Of a DNA stretch of 15,683 bases, positions 1-5,900 are shown piece after piece. Every line of letters begins with the position of its first letter. Within the stretch, counting starts at the first letter, position 1. The stretch spans positions 22,962-38,644 of the forward strand of contig DQHT01000043.1 of NCBI GenBank assembly GCA_003531115.1. Direction: 5' to 3'. Source of the stretch: Bacteroidota bacterium. Lineage in GTDB: Bacteria; Bacteroidota; Bacteroidia; UBA8524. The notes under the pieces were generated by a model. The model worked only from the letters and a program-made list of their open reading frames with translations. It did no database searches and had not been told where the DNA came from. The position numbers were made by a program, and so were the translations under genes.

Positions 1-263
1 GAATAATTGATGCTCACCCGTTTCAGCCAGGCTTCAAAAGAGCCGCTGGGTTTGTATTGATCGATCCGGGTAAAAATTTTGATGAATATTTCCTGCATGA
101 TATCCTCCGCCTCCATTTCCGAATTGGCATAACGCAGGCATATTCCGTACACTTTTCGGGAATACTTGCGGTAGAGAGCCTCCTGGTGCATTCTGCTATT
201 TTCTTTGCACCCCTGAATAAGCTCTTCTTCTGTCATACCGATATAATAACCTGGTTTTGGCAT
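1..263 (-). CDS. ECF-type RNA polymerase sigma-70 factor, 5' part only
   Basis: Partial gene running off the left edge; about 87 N-terminal residues are visible. The translation contains a typical sigma-70 region 2 (core RNA polymerase and -10 binding): EALYRKYSRKVYGICLRY, then AEDIMQEIFIKIF, then SFEAWLKRVSIN. The usual Bacteroidota ECF opening MTEEELIQGC begins at an in-frame ATG at 236, nine codons inside the longer start at 263. The longer start has AGGA eight bases upstream, the shorter one resembles family N-termini better, so either may be right. The DNA-binding region 4 lies outside the window, and no anti-sigma gene is visible. It lies about 50 bases downstream of the terminator that ends the paaA unit, on the same strand, so it is probably a separate transcription unit. 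The target regulon cannot be inferred from this fragment. Confidence 0.88.
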   Translation of the reverse strand, partial: MPKPGYYIGMTEEELIQGCKENSRMHQEALYRKYSRKVYGICLRYANSEMEAEDIMQEIFIKIFTRIDQYKPSGSFEAWLKRVSINY

Positions 264-312
264 CCGTATCCTAAGAACGGAAGTAAGCAGGCAGATGGTT
301 GCATGCTTTGGG

Positions 313-474
313 CTAAATTAAAAAATCCCCGCCAGAGGCAGGGATTTCTATGGAATTTATTTTGAGCTTGTCGTCGCTCCGGATCTTCTTGACGAGGAAA
401 ATAAAGCTGAGGATAACGATAAGGTTGACGATGGCCAACACCACAAACATCCAGATCTTTTTTTTCGACGCCAT
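313..474 (-). CDS. 53-residue single-pass membrane protein coupled to paaA
   Basis: Small gene whose ATG (474-472) shares its A with the paaA stop codon (TGATG overlap), a classic sign of translational coupling. The product begins MASKKKIW, has one hydrophobic stretch at about residues 8-28, then a basic KK and a short polar tail, and ends with TAG at 315-313. I do not recognise the family. It has no signal peptidase motif, so an inner-membrane anchor is the simplest reading. The last 10 or so codons run through the rho-independent terminator hairpin, so the C-terminal residues (IPASGGDFLI) are dictated by terminator sequence and may be under little protein-level selection. It may be a small accessory protein of the epoxidase unit, or a fortuitous open frame kept by the overlap. 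The coupling and the clean membrane segment argue for a real gene. Confidence 0.6.
   Translation of the reverse strand: MASKKKIWMFVVLAIVNLIVILSFIFLVKKIRSDDKLKINSIEIPASGGDFLI
321..347 (-). terminator. Rho-independent terminator of the TetR-paaA unit
   Basis: Inverted repeat with arms AAATCCC (323-329) and GGGATTT (341-347), extended by an inner GCC/GGC pair across a one-base mismatch and closed by an AGA loop. Read on the minus strand it is followed by a T-rich tract, so it ends leftward transcription from paaA. It lies inside the 3' end of the 53-residue gene rather than after it. Confidence 0.75.
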
Positions 475-1460
475 CAAGCCAAAGGAGTAACGTAACGAGC
501 TTCGCGGTTCATCAGGGCTTCACGTACCCAGCGGCCTCTTTCTTCAGCCATGCGGCGCACGGCCAGGCGTTCCTTGTTCAAAGGTCCGTCGCCATTGATC
601 ACGCGTTTAAATTCATCCCAGTCCGGTTCGGTGTATTCCCAGAGACCGGTAGCTTCATTTTTATGCAGGTTTTCATCCGGTAAAACGAGTCCGAGATCCC
701 AAATTTTGGGAACATACATATTGAGAAACTGTTGGCGCATGTCGTCGTTGGTCGCCATTTTCACCTTCCATTTCATCAGTTTTTCGGTATGCACCGACAT
801 TTTATCGGGAGGTCCGAAAAAGTGCATGATAGGCGGCCACCAGCGGGTGAGGGCTTCCTGCACCATCTGGCGTTGAACTTTGGTACCGGTAGCCAGGTAG
901 ACCACGTTATCATGTCCATATTTCAAATGGAAAGATTCTTCGGCACAGATACGTTCCAGGGCCCGGCAATACGGACCATAAGAACCTTTGGAATTGGCCA
1001 CCTGGTTCACGATAGCGCCGGCATCGATCAGCCAGGCGATAACGGCCGTATCTCCCCAGGTAAAGGCAGGGTAGTTAAATACATTGGAATATTTTGATTT
1101 GCCGCTGATCAGGTCATTGATCATGGCTTCACGCGGTTTGCCGAGGGTTTCGGCTGCGCTGTACAGGAGCTGGGCGTGTCCGATCTCATCCTGGACCTTG
1201 GCCATGAGGGCAAGTTTACGGCGAAATCCCGGAGCACGGGTAATCCAGGTTCCTTCCGGCAGGGCACCGATAATTTCAGAATGAGCGTGCTGTTCGATCA
1301 TCCGGATCAGTTGCTTGCGGTAATCGGCAGGCATCCAGTCTTTGGGTTCGATCTTGTCGCCGGCCGCGATGCGGGCTTCAAATTCTTCCAGGCGTTTCGG
1401 GTCGTCGGCTTCCCCCATTTCGGGTTTGGCATCCGGATCGATATAGGCGTTTCCGTACAT
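474..1460 (-). CDS. paaA: 1,2-phenylacetyl-CoA epoxidase subunit PaaA (catalytic)
   Basis: Catalytic diiron subunit of the multicomponent monooxygenase that converts phenylacetyl-CoA to its ring 1,2-epoxide in the cytoplasm, the step before ring opening in aerobic phenylacetate breakdown. At 328 residues it is close to the usual family size. The carboxylate/histidine iron ligands expected of the ferritin-like fold are present: E62 (SEIIG), E92 and H95 (DEIGH), D146 (LIDAG), E175 and H178 (ESFH). The N-terminus (MYGNAY) and the long region around [10 protein letters not shown] are also characteristic. It follows the TetR gene by 9 bases and overlaps the small membrane-protein gene, so the three are probably cotranscribed. 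The partner subunits PaaB, PaaC, PaaD and the reductase PaaE are not adjacent, although PaaA normally needs PaaC as structural partner. They must lie elsewhere if the pathway works. Confidence 0.95.
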   Translation of the reverse strand: MYGNAYIDPDAKPEMGEADDPKRLEEFEARIAAGDKIEPKDWMPADYRKQLIRMIEQHAHSEIIGALPEGTWITRAPGFRRKLALMAKVQDEIGHAQLLYSAAETLGKPREAMINDLISGKSKYSNVFNYPAFTWGDTAVIAWLIDAGAIVNQVANSKGSYGPYCRALERICAEESFHLKYGHDNVVYLATGTKVQRQMVQEALTRWWPPIMHFFGPPDKMSVHTEKLMKWKVKMATNDDMRQQFLNMYVPKIWDLGLVLPDENLHKNEATGLWEYTEPDWDEFKRVINGDGPLNKERLAVRRMAEERGRWVREALMNREARYVTPLA

Positions 1461-1469
1461 GATGTATAG

Positions 1470-2060
1470 TTAAAAAGGTTGTTTTTTATTTAATCCGGTG
1501 AGCATAAAGGCACATAATTTATCCGCCACTTCTGCTGCACTCATTTTTCCGTCAGGCTTGTACCATTCCACGATCCAATTCACGGAAGACAGGATATTCA
1601 GGGTCGCGAATTTTTTATCTACCACCTGGAACACATTTTCATCCATTCCTGTTTGCAGGATGGTTTCGATACCTTTTTCGTAGCGGTCGCGGAGGGCGAT
1701 AAAGCGGCTCAGGTTTTCCTCATTCAGATGCCGCCATTCACGCAGAAATACCTGGGCTTCGGGAAGTTTGTCGGTTAAGATCTTCACGTGGTTTTTTACC
1801 GCCATCCGCAATTTTTCTTCACCGTTAAAATAGATGTCATTTACTTCATCAATGGCACTGATAAACTGGTCGGCCAAGGAAAAGCAGATGGTAAACAGGA
1901 TCTCTTCCTTGGAGGCGATATGATTGTACAGGCTCGCCGCTTCCATTTCCATTTTTTCGGCGATATCGCGCATGGAAGTTGCGGGGTAACCACGCTGACT
2001 AAAAAGCTCAGCAGCAACATGCACAATTTGTTCTTTTCTGGTGGCGGGCCGGGTGTTCAT
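1470..2060 (-). CDS. TetR-family repressor, probable regulator of paa genes
   Basis: A 196-residue TetR-family regulator. Residues 9-55 form the N-terminal helix-turn-helix (AAELFSQRGYPATSMRDIA, then ASLYNHIASKEEIL with the usual LYxHxxSKEEI signature). The C-terminal ligand domain contains LREWRHL, RDRYEKGIETIL and NWIVEWYKPDG, a pattern I associate with regulators responding to fatty-acyl-CoA or aromatic acyl-CoA (FadR/PaaR/KstR2-like). The gene sits directly before paaA with a 9-base gap. A palindrome lies 1 base before its start codon, between the -7 promoter box and the ATG, which indicates autorepression. By context the ligand is likely phenylacetyl-CoA or a related acyl-CoA, and the protein is likely a PaaR functional equivalent. 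A general fatty-acid regulator that happens to be next to paaA is the alternative. Confidence 0.87.
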   Translation of the reverse strand: MNTRPATRKEQIVHVAAELFSQRGYPATSMRDIAEKMEMEAASLYNHIASKEEILFTICFSLADQFISAIDEVNDIYFNGEEKLRMAVKNHVKILTDKLPEAQVFLREWRHLNEENLSRFIALRDRYEKGIETILQTGMDENVFQVVDKKFATLNILSSVNWIVEWYKPDGKMSAAEVADKLCAFMLTGLNKKQPF

Positions 2061-2061
2061 A

Positions 2062-2077
2062 ACTAACGTATGTTAGT
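2062..2077. promoter_or_regulatory. Probable TetR operator palindrome
   Basis: ACTAAC-GTAT-GTTAGT, a perfect 6-base inverted repeat with a 4-base centre, located between the -7 box and the start codon of the TetR gene, so it covers the expected transcription start. As I recall, the Thermus PaaR site is CNAACGNNCGTTNG; this site matches it at all but one defined base. That comparison is from memory. Confidence 0.65.
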
Positions 2078-2108
2078 CAAAGGTAGCCCTTGCAAACGAA
2101 AAAAGCAA
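2078..2108 (-). promoter_or_regulatory. Bacteroidota-type promoter of the TetR-paaA unit
   Basis: On the minus strand TTG (2108-2106), a 20-base spacer and TACCTTTG (2085-2078), which matches the Bacteroidota -33/-7 consensus TTG and TAnnTTTG. The expected transcription start is around 2072, giving a leader of about 12 bases that consists largely of the operator. The -33 element abuts the stop codon of the upstream methyltransferase gene. Confidence 0.65.
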
Positions 2109-2109
2109 G

Positions 2110-2799
2110 TTAGCGGGCATAGATCAAAAACACGGCGGGGCGTTTGTGGAAGTTGTATTTTTCAGGCTTCCAGTCCCTCACTTTTTTGCTGATAATTTCC
2201 TGAGTTGCAGCACCCAGGTCGCAAGCCACACAGAGGCGGGTAGCGGGATTCAGTGTGGCCAGAAGCTGCTGAAGAATTTTGGTATTGCGGTAGGGAGTTT
2301 CTATGAAGAGCTGGGACATGTCGCGTTTGGATGATTCTTCCTCCAGGGATTTAATTTTTTTGATCTGCTCATTTTCGGGGATAGGCAGGTAACCGTGGAA
2401 GGCAAAGCATTGTCCGTTGAATCCCGAGGCCATCAGGGCCAACAGCAGGGAAGAGGGACCTACAAGAGGATGAACGGTAAACCCCAGTTCGTGGGCTTTT
2501 TCAACCACAACAGCTCCCGGGTCGGCCACGCAGGGAACACCGGCATCGGAGAGGAGTCCCACGTCGCTGTTTTGAGCCATGGCATTTTTCATAAAAACAT
2601 GGATCTCATTGATATCCAGCGCATTTTTATTGATCTCCAGAAAAAGGCAGGCATCAATATCCAGGTCTTTGAAGTTCCATTTTAAAAAGCGCCTTGCCTC
2701 GCGCAGGTTTTCCACCACAAAGCAGCGGATTTCCTTCAGGTATTCCGGCAAAACAAAGGGTTCAGCAATAGGAGTAGGGATGAGGTAGAGGCCGGGCAT
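2110..2799 (-). CDS. RsmI-like SAM-dependent methyltransferase (tetrapyrrole methylase fold)
   Basis: A 229-residue protein of the tetrapyrrole-methylase superfamily, closest in look to RsmI, which 2'-O-methylates C1402 of 16S rRNA. Visible landmarks are GLYLIPTPI at the N-terminus, SDAGVPCVADPGAVVV (residues 84-99), PLVGPSSLLLALMASGF (111-127), FHGYLP (134-139) and FIETPYRN (165-172). It differs from true RsmI in two ways. The acidic AEDTR motif after the first beta-alpha unit is replaced by VENLREARRFLK (29-40), and the C-terminal extension that brings RsmI to about 280 residues is missing. Bacteroidota often carry such a short paralogue next to a standard RsmI elsewhere, so calling it RsmI would be over-annotation. 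The substrate is unknown. It is transcribed toward the TetR gene but has its own promoter region. Confidence 0.85.
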   Translation of the reverse strand: MPGLYLIPTPIAEPFVLPEYLKEIRCFVVENLREARRFLKWNFKDLDIDACLFLEINKNALDINEIHVFMKNAMAQNSDVGLLSDAGVPCVADPGAVVVEKAHELGFTVHPLVGPSSLLLALMASGFNGQCFAFHGYLPIPENEQIKKIKSLEEESSKRDMSQLFIETPYRNTKILQQLLATLNPATRLCVACDLGAATQEIISKKVRDWKPEKYNFHKRPAVFLIYAR

Positions 2800-2803
2800 G
2801 GTG

Positions 2804-2811
2804 CGAAAATA
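2804..2811 (-). promoter_or_regulatory. -7-like box just before the RsmI-like gene
   Basis: TATTTTCG on the minus strand, one base off the TAnnTTTG box, only 4 bases before the start codon at 2799. If used, the mRNA would be leaderless or nearly so. No TTG is present at the expected -33 spacing, and the box overlaps the T-tract of the neighbouring hairpin, so it is tentative. Confidence 0.35.
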
Positions 2812-2839
2812 AAAAAAGCGCAGGGGTTCTGCGCTTTTT
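2811..2839 (-). terminator. Terminator-like hairpin in a divergent promoter gap
   Basis: Arms AAAAAGCGCAG (2813-2823) and CTGCGCTTTTT (2829-2839) around a GGGTT loop, with seven T on the minus strand after the stem. It has the form of a strong intrinsic terminator reading leftward, but no gene ends here: the flanking genes start at 2799 (minus) and 2948 (plus). Confidence 0.6.
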
Positions 2840-2932
2840 AAAATGAAGTATCCTTATTAATCAGGACTGACGATCCATTTATAAGTCAAAGAAGTTCCGC
2901 TTTATAAATCTGATTCTTCGGTTAAAATTACT

Positions 2933-2940
2933 TATTTTCG
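2933..2940 (+). promoter_or_regulatory. -7-like box before the secreted protease gene
   Basis: TATTTTCG, identical to the box in front of the divergent gene, 7 bases before the start codon at 2948. The -33 region reads CTG at the expected distance, so only part of the consensus is present. It predicts a very short or absent leader. Confidence 0.35.
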
Positions 2941-2947
2941 ATGCGGA

Positions 2948-5900
2948 ATGAACCTTAAATGTTTTTTTATTGTCCTGTTTGGACTGGTATTTTCTCAACT
3001 TTCCGCCCAAACGGAACCTGATTTGCTCTATCTTAAGGTTAATGCCGGCAAATTATCTATCGAACAAGCCGTTGACAGTTTAGAGGACTGGAGGTTCAAG
3101 GGTTTGATAAAAGCGTTCTCACCCGTTTTTACAATTAAGAATGATTCATTAAATCAGTATTATAGTCTGGAATTAATTTCGGAAGAATATAAAGGCGCCA
3201 TATTTTCTAAGGCAAAACAAAAGGAATGGATAGAATTTGTTGAGGAAGTTCCCGTCCATCAATTACAACATTTGCCAAACGATTTAGACAATAAGCAATG
3301 GCATCTCAGGAAGGTCTGGTCTGAATTTGCCTGGGAAGAAAGTCTGGGAGATCCGGTTATTGTTATTGCTGTGGTTGATGACGCGGTTCGAACAGACCAC
3401 GAAGACCTTGCGCCTGTAATTTGGACGAATACAGGAGAAATTCCGAACAATGGTATCGATGACGATGGCAATGGATATGTGGATGACGTGAATGGATGGG
3501 ATGCTGCCGATAATGATAATGACCCGAACCCACCCTTGTCTAAAGTTAATTCTACCACCTTTACACATGGTACGCATTGTGCCGGAATCGTCGGGGCAAA
3601 ATCCAATAATGGAAAAGGAATCGCTTCACTTGGGTATAATATCCGGATCATGCCGGTGAAAGTCGCCAGAAGCGGGTCGGACGGCAAATCTCTTTCTAAT
3701 GCCATACAAGGAGTGGAATACGCCATGTATTCAGGTGCCCGGGTTATTAGTATGTCATGGGGAAGTTATATTCCTTCCCGAACAGAACAGGCAGTATTCG
3801 AGCTCGCTTATCAAATGGGTATTGTGTGCATTGCTGCAGCTGGAAATAATGATGTTGACGCACCATTATATCCTGCCAATTATAATTATGTAATATCAGT
3901 TGGAGCTACTGACAGTATGGATCTGAAGGCCAGTTTTTCCAATTTTGGAGCCGGGACTGATATTATGGCGCCTGGGGTGGATATATGGAGTAGCCTCGCT
4001 ACCGGTACAAATGCATACGGTTATATGAGCGGTACTTCCATGGCTTGCCCATTGGTTGCCAGCTTGGCAGGTTTAATGTTATCCAAAGACACATTACTCA
4101 CTCCGGATCAAGTTGAAGCTTGCATCAAAGCAACCGCAGACAATATTGACGGCTTAAATCCTTCCTACCCAGGAAACCTTGGAGCGGGTCGGATTAATGC
4201 CGAGAAAGCCATGAAGTGTGTCAAGGCTGTTTATGCCAACTTTGATGCAGACATGTACCATGTTTGTCCGGGTGGTTCGGTTCAGTTTTATGACAACAGT
4301 TTGCGTTGGCCAAACACCTGGTCCTGGGAATTCCAAGGAGGTAATCCGTCTACTTCAACAGTACAAAATCCAGTGGTGAGTTATGCTACAACCGGTAGTT
4401 ACAAAGTAAAGTTAAAGGTAAGCAACTCCAAAGGTACCGACTCCGTAGAGATAAATAACTACATTACGGTTGCTCTACCTACCGCAACGCTGAGCGGAAC
4501 TTACACGATACCCGCAGGATATTCTGCAAATCTCCTTTTGAATTTGACGGGAACCGCCCCATGGCGGGTTAAGCTGACCAATGGTCAATTTTCATTTTGG
4601 ATCGATAATATCCAGTCTCCAACTTATTATTTTCCGGTTACTCCACAAAACACGAGCACTTTCACAATAGACAGCATTTATGATGCAAATTGTAAAGGCA
4701 CATCAAGTGGATCTGCAGTAATTACAATTAGCAGCTTTAACTCAGGAAATTGTCAAAACGCAACAAATACTTTTCAAAAACGGTTTAAGGCTTCCGGAAC
4801 AGATGAAATGCATGCCATCATACCCTGTTTCGATGGTGGATTTATGATGATCGGAACAACCACTTCTATTGGGGCAGGAAACAAAGACATCTTTGCCATT
4901 CGAACCGATGATACGGGTAAAGTACTTTGGGCTCAGTCATATGGCAGTACCGGGGTTGAAATGGGGTATAGTGTAAAAGTCGTTCAAACAACAGATTCTG
5001 GCTTTGCTATTACGGGAAACACAACCGGTTTTTCCGCACAGGCTGAAGACATTTATTTCCTGAAACTATCTAAATCAGGTGTTTTACAAAAGCAAAAGAA
5101 ATTGGGTGGGGGTGGAACGGAATATGGGCGAGCTGTGTTTCAAACATTAGATGGGGGATATCTGGTCGGAGGAACCTCAGGTTCTTCTCCGAAATCAGGT
5201 GCTCAAGACGCTTATGTCATTAAGTTAGATACCGCTGGGAATATGGTTTGGAACAAGAAATATGGCTTTGCAGGATTATCTACCAACCATTTCATTTCAT
5301 TTCAGGGCCTTCCAAGTGGAAATGTTTGGCTAATTGGGCATGGTGATCATTTTGTTACTCCCTACGTTGGGTATTTGGTAAAAGTATCGCCAAGTGGAGC
5401 CCTACTGGCTGAACGCAGGATCTATACGAACCAGTTTGACGCACCCATTGCGGCTACCCAGCTAAAGGATGGAAAAATTGCCCTAATCGGATTAAACAGT
5501 TCAAATAATGGAACAACCTATACCATGCAGGTGATGGTAATGGATACTACCGGTAGCATCCTTTGGGCCAAAAACCTGAGTAATGGAGGGAACATTCGTT
5601 CGACGGGCGGTGTTGGAACTTCTGATTCCGGGCTTGTCGTTATTGGCTATGCGACCGGATTCGGAAACGCAGAAGAAATATTTACTGTCAAGTTTACGAA
5701 TAGTGGAGCAATACTCTGGTCAAAAAAATTCGGTAGCCCCGGGAGTGAAAAGCAAGATGCCTGGAGCCAATGCATAACGGAAAGTCCGGATAAAGGATTG
5801 GTTTTTGGTCTTCATACCACCGGATTCAATTCTTCCGGCACGGATCTGATGATGATCAAGGCGAATGAATGTGGATTCACCGGAGGGTGTTATGACGGAA

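Noticed and set aside
57..365. A 102-codon plus-strand open frame at the left edge.
   Set aside because: It is antisense to the sigma-factor gene and the terminator of the paaA unit, has no family resemblance, and the minus-strand reading gives a clear sigma-70 region 2.
550..1469. Several plus-strand open frames opposite paaA.
   Set aside because: They lie entirely across a well-conserved diiron enzyme gene, show no recognisable domain, and look like by-products of its codon composition.
2941..2958. An earlier ATG (2941) in front of the protease gene.
   Set aside because: It is in a different frame and hits a stop after five codons; the ATG at 2948 gives an ideal signal peptide.
5104..5115. 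G-rich run GGGTGGGGGTGG, considered as a slippage or phase-variation tract or a G-quadruplex.
   Set aside because: The longest uninterrupted run is five G, it encodes a glycine turn of a propeller repeat, and there is no alternative frame of interest.
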